DNA of 64,000 nt. Origin: Tautonia rosea. Its GTDB lineage: Bacteria > Planctomycetota > Planctomycetia > Isosphaerales > Isosphaeraceae. Shown here one piece after another: positions 27,138 through 34,716 of the stretch. Position 1 is the first letter of the stretch, and each line of letters opens with the position of its first letter. Location: the NCBI RefSeq assembly GCF_012958305.1, contig NZ_JABBYO010000002.1, forward strand, positions 124,001-188,000, read 5' to 3'. The position numbers and the translations under genes are program-made. A model generated the notes under the pieces. It worked only from the letters and a program-made list of their open reading frames with translations. It searched no databases and had not been told where the DNA came from.

Positions 27138-28265
27138 ATGAGTACCGCAACGGCTCCCGAGATCGCTCCGCCGGTATCGCCGGCCCCGGCGAACCCAAGG
27201 ATGAGCTGGATCGACACGTTCCGGGGGCTCTCCATCGTCCTGGTCGTGCTTGGCCACGTGCTTGGGGGACTGGCGTTTGCGGCGTTCGTCCCTGAAGCGG
27301 GCAAGGAGCGGCTCTGGGCGGCGTATGACCTGCTTTACACGTTTCGAATGCCCGCCTTGTTTCTGGCGTCGGGGCTCTTTGCCGCGCGATCGGTGCGAAA
27401 AGGGTGGCCGAAATTCGCGGGAGACAAGGCCCGGACACTGGCCTATCCGTACTTGCTCTGGTCGTTGATCGCCTGGGGATGCCACTCCCTCGTCTCGGGG
27501 ATGACTAACTCGCAGGCCGACCCGCTGACCCCGCTGAAGATGCTCTACGACCCGATGCAGGGGGTCTGGTTCCTGTACGTCCTGTTTGCGGTGATGATGG
27601 CCTTTGGCCTCTGGACGGCAAAGGGGGGGAACCGGGCAGGCTTCCTGGCGATCGGGGTGGTCTTGCACTTCCTGGTACCGCTCTGGGTCGGCGCTCCGTC
27701 ACTCTTGGTGCAGGTCGGACTGTTCGCTGTGTATTTTGGTCTGGGCCTGGTTGTGGCCGATCACATCCGGTTGCTCGGCGAGTGGCTCAAGCCTCGGCGG
27801 CTCGTCTGGTTCGTGCCGTTGGCCTTCGGATTGATGAAGGGGGCCGTGGCGATGGGATGGGACGAACATGCCTGGCTGGATCTGGTTCCCGCCCTCTTTG
27901 GAACACTCGGGATGTTCGGGGTGGCGATGGTGCTGGATCGCTTGCCGGGGGTCGAGGCGTTGCGGTATTGCGGGAGACATTCGCTGCAAATCTATGTGGC
28001 AAGCGGTCATGCGTCGGTGGCGACCAGGATTCTGTTGTCTCGTGGGTTGAATTTCACGGGGTTGCCGATGCACATCGTCCTGGGGACTGCGGCTGGGTTG
28101 ATCGTGCCGCTAGCCTTGGTGGCGGTCAGCAAGGCGATCGGGTTCCGCTACCTGTTTACCTGGCCGGCTTCGGACAGCCCGGGCGAGCAAAAGGGGACCG
28201 CGACCAAGGCTCGGGGACCGATTGGAGGGCCTCGGCCGAGAGTCGCGAGCGTGCCGAGCCCTTGA
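27138..28265 (+). CDS. membrane acyltransferase, acyltransferase 3 family
   Basis: The 375-residue polytopic protein opens with SWIDTFRGLSIVLVVLGHVLGG, the family signature with the catalytic His. About ten hydrophobic segments follow, and a second motif YCGRHSLQIYVASGHAS near the end. Members O-acetylate or succinylate envelope sugars and lipids. The ATG at 27138 follows GGAGG and starts just before the first helix; an upstream in-frame ATG at 27003 would add 45 very basic residues and is unlikely. A promoter for the next locus overlaps its stop codon. Confidence 0.85.
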   Translation: MSTATAPEIAPPVSPAPANPRMSWIDTFRGLSIVLVVLGHVLGGLAFAAFVPEAGKERLWAAYDLLYTFRMPALFLASGLFAARSVRKGWPKFAGDKARTLAYPYLLWSLIAWGCHSLVSGMTNSQADPLTPLKMLYDPMQGVWFLYVLFAVMMAFGLWTAKGGNRAGFLAIGVVLHFLVPLWVGAPSLLVQVGLFAVYFGLGLVVADHIRLLGEWLKPRRLVWFVPLAFGLMKGAVAMGWDEHAWLDLVPALFGTLGMFGVAMVLDRLPGVEALRYCGRHSLQIYVASGHASVATRILLSRGLNFTGLPMHIVLGTAAGLIVPLALVAVSKAIGFRYLFTWPASDSPGEQKGTATKARGPIGGPRPRVASVPSP

Positions 28266-28291
28266 CTCTCCGCCCTCCGCCGCGGTACTCT
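28262..28291 (+). promoter_or_regulatory. promoter of the SAM-riboswitch mRNA
   Basis: TTGACT and TACTCT are separated by 18 bases, at the very end of the acyltransferase gene. Transcription would start about 15-20 bases before the riboswitch core, which is the expected arrangement. Confidence 0.45.
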
Positions 28292-28313
28292 TGTGCAACT
28301 TTCTCAATCCGGC

Positions 28314-28412
28314 ACGCATCTTATCCAGAGTGGCTGAGGGACGGGCCCTGCGACGCCACAGCAACCGATCCGCCAACCTGGGCGGATGCTGGTGCTAATT
28401 CCCGCCCACCGA
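28314..28412 (+). promoter_or_regulatory. SAM-I-clan (S-box) riboswitch
   Basis: The strand reads CTTATCCAGAGTGGCTGAGG, then GACGGGCCC, GCAACC and, after a hairpin, GGTGCTAATTCC: the conserved S-box core in order. TGGC/GCCA (helix P2) and ATCCGCC/GGCGGAT (helix P3) pair perfectly. A canonical P1 3' strand is not obvious, so this may be a SAM-I variant and the 3' boundary is uncertain. Just downstream, CGACCC/GGGTCG (28418-28433) can form a hairpin, followed after 11 bases by TTTTC, a possible expression platform. Binding SAM would lower expression of the threonine-synthase-like gene downstream. Confidence 0.88.
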
Positions 28413-28465
28413 ACGATCGACCCCAGCGGGTCGCCGTGTCGGCTGTTTTCTTGGGGAGAGATGAG

Positions 28466-28561
28466 ATGGCTTCCATGACCCGTCGGCTTCGACCCACAGG
28501 TCTCCCGGATCAGCCCTGCCCCATCGACTCGCCGCCCTGCCCACCATCAACTCTGGATTGA
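28466..28561 (+). CDS. possible 31-residue leader peptide
   Basis: A frame of 31 codons starts at an ATG preceded by GGGGAGAG, the best ribosome-binding sequence between the riboswitch and thrC. The peptide begins MASMTRRLRPTG and is rich in Pro and Cys at the end. It resembles no protein. It may be a translated leader coupling the riboswitch to the gene, or chance. Confidence 0.2.
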   Translation: MASMTRRLRPTGLPDQPCPIDSPPCPPSTLD

Positions 28562-28745
28562 GACGGCGCTGCCGGATCGGAACGGATCATGGCGTCTGGT
28601 TCCGTTGCGGAAACGTTCCGCGACGTGATGGCCGGCGCCCGGACCCGTGCCGGCGCTCCCCTCGTGCGACCGAGATACGTCCACGTCGTCTCGGTGTTGA
28701 GTGACACGTGCTGGAGCTGCCGAGCCGACCTCGGGAGAACCACCG

Positions 28746-30020
28746 GTGAGTTCCGAATTCGTCCGCGGCCTGACCTGTCGCCTTTGCGGGAAGCAGTACC
28801 CCAAGGAAGCCCTGAATTTTTGCACGGAAGACTTCGGCCCGCTTGAGGTCGAATACGACTACGAGGCGATTGGCCGAGCCCTGAGCCGCGAGGCGATCGA
28901 GCGCCGCCCTCGGACGATGTGGCGTTACAAGGAGCTCTTGCCAATCGACGGCGAGCCGACCGTGGGCTTACAGGTCGGCTGCACACCGCTCATCAAGGCC
29001 AGGCGCCTGGCCGAGGCCCTCGGGGTTCGAGAGCTGTACATCAAGAACGACGCGGTCAATCATCCGACCCTCTCGTTCAAGGATCGGGTGGTGGCCGTTG
29101 CCCTGTCGAAAGCCGTGGAACTGGGCTTCGACACCGTCGGCTGCGCTTCGACAGGGAACCTGGCCGGATCAGTGGCCGCGAACGCCTCGGCGGCGGGGCT
29201 GAATGCCTACGTCCTGATCCCGGACAACCTGGAGCAAGGAAAGGTCCTGGGCGCGACGATTTACGGCGCCAAGGTTGTGGCGATCAAGGGAAATTACGAC
29301 CACGTCAACCGGCTTTGCTCGCAGATTGCCTTCCGGTTCGGCTGGGGGTTCGTCAACGTGAATCTCCGGCCGTTCTACGCCGAGGGGTCGAAGTCGATGG
29401 GCTTCGAGATTGCCGAGGACCTGGGCTGGCGAACGCCGGACCACGTCGTCGCGCCGATGGCCGGTGGCAGCCTGATCGGCAAGATCTTCAAGGCATTCAA
29501 GGAGCTGGAAGGGTTGGGCTGGGTCGATCCGGTCAAGACCCGGATGTTCGGCGCCCAGGCGACCGGCTGCAATCCGATCACGAACACGGTCAAAACCGAC
29601 GCCAAACGGGTCAAGCCGGTTCGAGACCCGCAGACGATCGCCAAGAGCCTGGCCATTGGCGATCCGGCCGACGGCTTCTTCGCGTCGAAGCTGATGAGGG
29701 AAACCGGTGGCTGGGGTGAAGACGTGGACGATGATGCGATCGTCGACGCCATGAAGCTGCTGGCCGAGACTGAAGGTATTTGGGCCGAGACGGCCGGCGG
29801 CGTGACCCTGGCGGTGACCCGGAAGCTGATCGAGCAGGGGAAGATCGACCGCAACGGCTCGACGGTCATCTGTATCACGGGGAACGGCTTGAAGACGCAG
29901 GAAGCCATCATCGACCGCATTGCCCTTCCCCCGGTGATCGCGCCGAACCTGGCCGAGTTTGAATCGCTGGTCGGAGCGTCCGCCCCGGCCGATTCGGAAC
30001 TGGCCCCGGTCGGTGCCTGA
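28746..30020 (+). CDS. thrC: threonine synthase-like PLP enzyme (candidate thiocarboxylate-using homocysteine synthase)
   Basis: The 424-residue fold-type II PLP enzyme has an N-terminal zinc-ribbon-like part (CRLC near residue 11, then C26), as in archaeal and plant-type threonine synthases. The PLP Lys is about residue 112 in HPTLSFKDR and the phosphate/PLP loop is ASTGNLAGSVAA. Threonine synthase converts O-phosphohomoserine to threonine. Two points make another reaction possible: the loop differs from the usual STGNTSAS, and a SAM riboswitch and sulfur-carrier genes surround it. It might instead add sulfur to O-phosphohomoserine, as CysM does with O-phosphoserine. The GTG at 28746 is chosen because GGGAG precedes it; an in-frame ATG at 28701 is possible. 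The fold is certain, the reaction is not. Confidence 0.85.
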   Translation: MSSEFVRGLTCRLCGKQYPKEALNFCTEDFGPLEVEYDYEAIGRALSREAIERRPRTMWRYKELLPIDGEPTVGLQVGCTPLIKARRLAEALGVRELYIKNDAVNHPTLSFKDRVVAVALSKAVELGFDTVGCASTGNLAGSVAANASAAGLNAYVLIPDNLEQGKVLGATIYGAKVVAIKGNYDHVNRLCSQIAFRFGWGFVNVNLRPFYAEGSKSMGFEIAEDLGWRTPDHVVAPMAGGSLIGKIFKAFKELEGLGWVDPVKTRMFGAQATGCNPITNTVKTDAKRVKPVRDPQTIAKSLAIGDPADGFFASKLMRETGGWGEDVDDDAIVDAMKLLAETEGIWAETAGGVTLAVTRKLIEQGKIDRNGSTVICITGNGLKTQEAIIDRIALPPVIAPNLAEFESLVGASAPADSELAPVGA

Positions 30021-30032
30021 GTTCCGAGGGTT

Positions 30033-30076
30033 GGTTCCCTCCTGGTCGAGCCAAGCCCCTGGCCTGGGAGGGGACC
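30033..30076 (+). terminator. possible hairpin after the threonine-synthase-like gene
   Basis: A 10-bp stem with one G-U pair (GGTTCCCTCC / GGAGGGGACC) lies 13 bases after the stop. The loop is 24 bases and no T-run follows, so it may only attenuate read-through into the sulfur-carrier gene. Confidence 0.3.
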
Positions 30077-30150
30077 CACCGCGAAGCCACGTTGGCACGG
30101 TTTTTCAAGAATCGCTCTCAAGTGCTCATTGAAGTGAGGCAGCGCCCCCG

Positions 30151-30423
30151 ATGGCCAAGGTTAGCATTCCCACCCCCCTCCGCCCGGCAGCCGATGGCCA
30201 GGCGTCGCTCGAAGGCGCTGGAACCACCGTTGGCGAGGTTCTCGCCGATGTCGGTCGTCAGTATCCTGACCTGCACAAGCGGCTCTTCGCGGCAGAGGGG
30301 CAATTGCATCAGTATGTGAATGTTTTCGTGAACGACGAGGACATTCGATTCATGGACGAGCTGGACACTCCTGTGAAGGAGAGCGACGAGATTGGCATCA
30401 TTCCGGCGATTGCCGGTGGCTGA
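30151..30423 (+). CDS. CysO-like ubiquitin-fold sulfur carrier protein
   Basis: This 90-residue MoaD/ThiS-superfamily protein ends in PAIAGG. The C-terminal Gly is adenylated by an E1 and turned into a thiocarboxylate. From memory, its whole length resembles mycobacterial CysO more than MoaD: VSIPTPLRP near the start, TVGEVLADV, LHQYVNVFVNDEDIRF in the middle and PAIAGG at the end. CysO supplies sulfide to CysM for cysteine synthesis on the carrier. Here the E1 gene is 130 bases downstream and a PLP enzyme 130 bases upstream. No Mec-type peptidase, which would release the carrier-bound amino acid, is in the window. Confidence 0.9.
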   Translation: MAKVSIPTPLRPAADGQASLEGAGTTVGEVLADVGRQYPDLHKRLFAAEGQLHQYVNVFVNDEDIRFMDELDTPVKESDEIGIIPAIAGG

Positions 30424-30553
30424 TCCGCGCTCGGCTCGGACGAAGCCCGACGGGGAAGGTCCGATCTGCTCCGTCGGGACATTGTGTCTGGCCTGAGCGA
30501 TCGGCTGCTGCGGAACACTCATTTTCCCGAACCGAATTGAATCGACACTGACC

Positions 30554-31606
30554 ATGCAACCCTTTGCCGACGTTCCCGCCGAACTCGAACGCTACAGCCG
30601 TCAGATTCGCTTCCAGAACCTGGGCGAGGACGGCCAGCGCAAACTGATCAACAGTCGGGTGACCATTTGCGGCTGCGGGGCGCTTGGCACCGTGCTGGCG
30701 AATCACCTGGTGCGGGCCGGGGTCGGCTTCGTGCGAGTGGTCGATCGCGACTTCATCGAAACCCACAACCTGCAACGTCAGATTCTCTTTGATGAGAACG
30801 ACGTTGCCGACAATCTGCCCAAGGCCGAAGCGGCCGCTCGGAAGCTGCGGGCAATCAATAGCCAGGTGACGATCGAGCCGGTTGTCACGGACATCGATCA
30901 TACGAACATTCTCGATCTTGTTTCCGACGCGGATCTGATTCTCGACGGGACCGACAATTTCGAGACGCGCTACCTGATCAACGACGCGGCCGTCAAGCTG
31001 GGCAAGCCCTGGGTCTTCGGTGGGGTGATCGGCAGCGAAGGGCAAACGATGACGATCTTGCCCGGCGAGACACCCTGTTTGCGATGCGTCGTCGAGACAA
31101 GCCCTCCTCCGGGAATGACACCGACCTGCGAGACGGCCGGAGTGCTCGGGCCGGCGGTGGCGGTGGTGGCGTCGTTCGAGGCGGTCGAGGCGATCAAGAT
31201 CCTGGGCGACAAGCATACGTCGATCAACCGAGAGTTGATCATGTTTGACATCTGGGACTGGTCATTCCGCCGCCTGAAGATTGCTTCGCTGAAGGGAAAG
31301 GTGGACTGCCCTTGTTGCGGCCAACAGAACTTCGAGTGGCTCGAAGGGAGGATGGGATCGCATACGACGGCCCTTTGCGGTCGCAATGCCGTCCAGGTGG
31401 CCGCTCGGCGGGATTCGCCCCTCGATTTCGCCGAACTCGGCGGCCGGCTCTCGCCGCTTGGTGAGGTGCGGCATAATGCCTATATGCTTCGGTTCGCGAC
31501 CGAGGGCTACGAGTTCACGGTGTTTCCGGATGGTCGGGCCATCATCAAGGGAACGAACGACATTGCCAAGGCTCGGACGCTTTACGCTCAATTCGTTGGA
31601 AGTTGA
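30554..31606 (+). CDS. MoeB/ThiF-family E1-like adenylyltransferase for the sulfur carrier
   Basis: The 350-residue enzyme adenylates the C-terminal Gly of the carrier. It shows the ATP-binding fold CGCGALGTVLANHLVRAG (about 39-56), RDFIETHNLQRQILF, DGTDNFETRYLIND (131-144), a Zn site from CLRC (175) and CPCC (252), and a candidate active-site Cys at 192 in TCETAGVLGP. After about residue 270 it carries a small extra domain (FPDGRAIIKGTNDIAKARTLY) rather than the rhodanese domain of MoeZ, so sulfur probably comes from a separate desulfurase, as the next gene suggests. It is cytoplasmic. Confidence 0.92.
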   Translation: MQPFADVPAELERYSRQIRFQNLGEDGQRKLINSRVTICGCGALGTVLANHLVRAGVGFVRVVDRDFIETHNLQRQILFDENDVADNLPKAEAAARKLRAINSQVTIEPVVTDIDHTNILDLVSDADLILDGTDNFETRYLINDAAVKLGKPWVFGGVIGSEGQTMTILPGETPCLRCVVETSPPPGMTPTCETAGVLGPAVAVVASFEAVEAIKILGDKHTSINRELIMFDIWDWSFRRLKIASLKGKVDCPCCGQQNFEWLEGRMGSHTTALCGRNAVQVAARRDSPLDFAELGGRLSPLGEVRHNAYMLRFATEGYEFTVFPDGRAIIKGTNDIAKARTLYAQFVGS

Positions 31607-31675
31607 CGATCGTAATCTCGACCTCGCTGCTGCCTTGCCGTCCCCGCCCGGACCATCCTTTCTGGGATTGCGCTG

Positions 31676-32833
31676 ATGATTTATCTCGACAACGCCGCAA
31701 CCAGCTTCCCGAAGCCTGAACCGGTCTATCAGACACTCGACCGCTTCGCCCGGACGCAACTGGCGAACCCGGGTCGGTCGGGACACCGGATGGCGACGGA
31801 AGCCGAGCGGACGCTTGATCAGGCCCGGCACACGCTCAACCAATTCTTCAACGGCGAGGAACCGGAGCGCTGGATTTTCACCCTCAATTGCACCGATGCG
31901 CTGAACATGGCGATCAAGGGGGTGGTCAATCCGGGAGATCATGTGATCACGTCCGATCTGGAGCACAATTCCGTCAGTCGCCCCCTGGTCGCGATGGAAC
32001 GATCCGGGATGATTTCTTTGACCCGGCTCAGCTCGCACGATGGCTACCTCGACCCGGACGAACTTCGGGCAGCGATCACGCCCAGGACGAAGCTGGTGGC
32101 CCTGACTCATGCCGCCAACGTGCTCGGGACCGTCCAGCCGATCGAGCTGATCGCTCCGGTCGTCCGGGAGGCCAATGCGCTTCTTCTGGTCGATGCCGCA
32201 CAGTCGGCTGGGGTCGTGCCGATTGACCTGAGGAAGACGCCGATCGATCTGCTGGCATTCCCCGGGCACAAGGCTCTTTACGGACCGACAGGGACGGGGG
32301 TGCTTTACGTCGGTTCTCGGGCCTCGGTCCGAGTCTGGCGAGAAGGCGGCACGGGTGGTGATTCGAAGCATCCGGTCCAGCCGGAGGAGCTTCCTTATCG
32401 CCTGGAAGGTGGCACGCCGAACGTCCTGGGAATCGCCGGCCTGGCGGAGGGGGTTCGCTGGGTGGCCGGTCAGACGATCGAGGCCAACCGCCGCCACGAG
32501 GTCGATCTGTTGCAACGGGTGGTCGACTGGGTCGAAGGCAACGGCGATGGCTGGCGGGTCGCCGGCCGATGGGAGCCGGCCACTCATGTCGGCGCCTTGT
32601 CGCTCATTCCCCCTGATCAGGATGTCTTTCCTTCGCAGGATCTGGCGCTCGGCCTGGATGCGAGCCACGGCATTGCCGTGCGGGCCGGCTTGCACTGTGC
32701 TCCGTATATCCACCGGGCACTCGGGACCTATCCCGACGGGACGTTGCGGGTGAGTCCTGGACCGTTCAATACCTCGGAAGACATCGAGATGCTGCTCAAG
32801 GCACTCACGGAGATGACAGCCGGGGTTCTCTGA
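31676..32833 (+). CDS. cysteine desulfurase-like class V aminotransferase
   Basis: The 385-residue PLP enzyme has the desulfurase N-terminus MIYLDNAATSFPKP and the cofactor region LLVDAAQSAGV. The PLP Lys is about residue 199 in FPGHKALYGPTGTG, and the sulfur-accepting Cys about 341 in AGLHCAPYIHRALG. It fits the desulfurase subfamily often found beside molybdenum or selenium genes rather than IscS or SufS. In this locus it is the likely sulfur source for carrier thiocarboxylation, taking persulfide sulfur from cysteine. It starts 69 bases after the E1 gene. Confidence 0.9.
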   Translation: MIYLDNAATSFPKPEPVYQTLDRFARTQLANPGRSGHRMATEAERTLDQARHTLNQFFNGEEPERWIFTLNCTDALNMAIKGVVNPGDHVITSDLEHNSVSRPLVAMERSGMISLTRLSSHDGYLDPDELRAAITPRTKLVALTHAANVLGTVQPIELIAPVVREANALLLVDAAQSAGVVPIDLRKTPIDLLAFPGHKALYGPTGTGVLYVGSRASVRVWREGGTGGDSKHPVQPEELPYRLEGGTPNVLGIAGLAEGVRWVAGQTIEANRRHEVDLLQRVVDWVEGNGDGWRVAGRWEPATHVGALSLIPPDQDVFPSQDLALGLDASHGIAVRAGLHCAPYIHRALGTYPDGTLRVSPGPFNTSEDIEMLLKALTEMTAGVL

Positions 32834-32928
32834 GGAGAGACCGCAGGATGCTGGGAGCCGATGGGCGGATCGGCTCATGGCATTCGCGATGACGTACCGC
32901 CATGATCCGACCGATCGGAGGCCCCAGG

Positions 32929-34200
32929 ATGTCGGGCGAGGGGCGATCAGGTACGACGGCGTCCGGGGATCGGCAACCTGTTCGACAACAGCGGACACGT
33001 TATTCATCGTGGGTCTGGCCGATCGCGCTGGCGATTGTCGGGGTCGTTCTGTTCTGGATCGCTTGGGGCGATCGCGACCCGGTTTCCGTCAGGACTCAGG
33101 TTGAGCAATTGATCCAGGCCGATCAGCTGGATCAGGCCGAGGTGTTGCTCGATCAATTGCTAAGCACAGGCGTTTCGAGCCCGGAGGAGTGGATTCTTCG
33201 GGCTCGCATTGCGCTGGGCCGGGATCGGTTTGAGGAGGTCCAAGACTGGCTTCGACGCGTTCCCGACGATCACCCGACGATTGCGGTTGCCTGGCTTCGC
33301 ACCGGCCAGACGGAGTTGCGCAACCACCGCTTCCGACAGGCGGAACTCGCCCTGGCCGAGGCACTTCGCATCGACCCGACGATCGATCCCGCTCGGCGAG
33401 AGTTGATTTACCTCTATGGGTATCAACTTCGCCGCGGCGAGGCTCGCGAGCAATTTCTCGAGCTGGCCGATCCCATGCGGCTTGAGCCGTCAGAAGTCCT
33501 TGTCTGGTGCTTGCTTCGACGAACTACCTGGAACCCGGAGGAGGCTGCGCAGACGCTTGCCCGAGCCGTCGAGGCCGATCGCGGAGATCGTTGGTCTCGG
33601 CTGGCGCTGATCCGGAATGAATTGACCTTGGTCCGATTCGATGAGGCACGCAGACATCTGGAACAGCTCTCGGGTTCTGATCCCGAAGCAATTGCATTGC
33701 GCGTGGAATTGGCTCTGGAGGAACAGCACATCGATCGGGCAGAAGCCTTGCTCGCGGAGGCCCCTCGGGGCCACCCCGAGCTGGAGTATGTCCGGGGCCG
33801 ACTTGCCCTGGCCCGAGGTCGTGATGCCGAAGCCTTCGAGGCGCTGGAGCAAGCACTAAACGCCGGCCCACTCGATCAAGAGAAGATTCTTCGGAATCTT
33901 GCAACGGCGATGCGACGCCTGGGTCAGGAAGAGGAAGCCCGAGCGGCTCTTGATCGGGCCGAGGCGTTGACCCGGTTCAATCAACTGGTCGAGGTGGTCG
34001 TCAGCGCGCCTCGATCGGACGACGACGCCGCACTGTACCGCCGCCTCGGCGAGGCCGCTCGGGCGGCCGAGTTGCGGCCCGAGGCGCGTGCCTGGTTTCA
34101 ACTCGCCCTGGCTCGTGATCCGTTCGACGCGGCGACTCAAGAGGCTCTTGCCGAGATCGAATTCCAGATCAACTCCAAAGGGGGGGAACCGAGCACTTGA
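32929..34200 (+). CDS. membrane-anchored TPR protein
   Basis: The 423-residue protein has an Arg-rich N-terminus, one membrane helix (about residues 27-47, WVWPIALAIVGVVLFWIAW) and a long outer part of tetratricopeptide-like helix pairs. Examples are LIQADQLDQAEVLLDQLLS, AWLRTGQTELRNHRFRQAEL and AALYRRLGEAARAAELRPEARAWFQLALARDPFDAA. It is paralogous to the protein at 42722-43912 (same topology, similar C-terminal motif). Both lie next to a DUF1559 gene, so a role in assembling or docking the pilin-like proteins is plausible. The start at 32929 has AGG before it; an ATG at 32902 would add nine residues. Confidence 0.8.
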   Translation: MSGEGRSGTTASGDRQPVRQQRTRYSSWVWPIALAIVGVVLFWIAWGDRDPVSVRTQVEQLIQADQLDQAEVLLDQLLSTGVSSPEEWILRARIALGRDRFEEVQDWLRRVPDDHPTIAVAWLRTGQTELRNHRFRQAELALAEALRIDPTIDPARRELIYLYGYQLRRGEAREQFLELADPMRLEPSEVLVWCLLRRTTWNPEEAAQTLARAVEADRGDRWSRLALIRNELTLVRFDEARRHLEQLSGSDPEAIALRVELALEEQHIDRAEALLAEAPRGHPELEYVRGRLALARGRDAEAFEALEQALNAGPLDQEKILRNLATAMRRLGQEEEARAALDRAEALTRFNQLVEVVVSAPRSDDDAALYRRLGEAARAAELRPEARAWFQLALARDPFDAATQEALAEIEFQINSKGGEPST

Positions 34201-34334
34201 GGATTCGCCGAGCGCGACCTGGGTTGGTTGACCTCGACTCATCAGTGATGCGTTGCGTGTGGGAGTGTGGAAAATCTCACTTTGTCGAAAAAAAGAGGAA
34301 AATAGTAGAGGAATTTGTGACCATTCTGGATAGG

Positions 34335-34354
34335 ATTGAAGTTAGTACTTCAAT
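34335..34354. repeat. 8-bp inverted repeat in an AT-rich intergenic region
   Basis: ATTGAAGT and ACTTCAAT are separated by TAGT, a perfect dyad in the unusually AT-rich 281-base gap between the TPR and small lipoprotein genes. It could be an operator or a weak hairpin. The rest of the gap holds A-rich stretches near 34290 but no coding frame with a ribosome-binding site. Confidence 0.4.
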
Positions 34355-34481
34355 TCTTCAGAGAAGTGCATTGCAGGGTCGGAAGCGGAATTCTCGTTGT
34401 CGATGTCGATCATGAGATCCCATTCTCTCATCGATGAGAATGGACCGCGCATTTTCTACGTCTTCCTGGAGCCTTTACGCG

Positions 34482-34667
34482 ATGCGTCGCTTTCTGCTGT
34501 CTGCAGGCTTCCTGCCATTGATGCTTCTGCTCCCGATTCTTCCCGGTTGTGGTGGCGGGACCGAAGTTGGCGACATTCAGGTGTCTCCCGAGGCCGAAGC
34601 GGCTGACGATGCCGGTCAGAAGGCCATGGAAGAGTACATGAAGTCCATGCCCGGTGGTCAACCCTGA
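34482..34667 (+). CDS. small lipoprotein
   Basis: A 61-residue product has a type II signal peptide ending in the lipobox LPGC (Cys about residue 23), followed by GGGTEVGDIQVSPEAEAAD and a short acidic helix. There is no known domain. It lies 49 bases before a DUF1559 pilin-like gene and resembles the small lipoprotein after that gene (36082-36318), so the three probably form one secretion-related unit. The start is the ATG nearest the Arg-Arg of the signal peptide. Confidence 0.7.
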   Translation: MRRFLLSAGFLPLMLLLPILPGCGGGTEVGDIQVSPEAEAADDAGQKAMEEYMKSMPGGQP

Positions 34668-34716
34668 GCTTCCTCAGGGGATACGTCGTTCATTTCAATC
34701 CACGGAGCTTTTCCCT

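Noticed and set aside
28589-28846. Open frame of 85 codons between the leader and thrC
   Set aside because: It overlaps the start of thrC out of frame, has no good ribosome-binding site, and its end reads through the ThrC zinc-ribbon codons.
31262-33007. Open frame of 581 codons on the minus strand
   Set aside because: It runs antisense to the E1 and desulfurase genes, whose motifs are complete.
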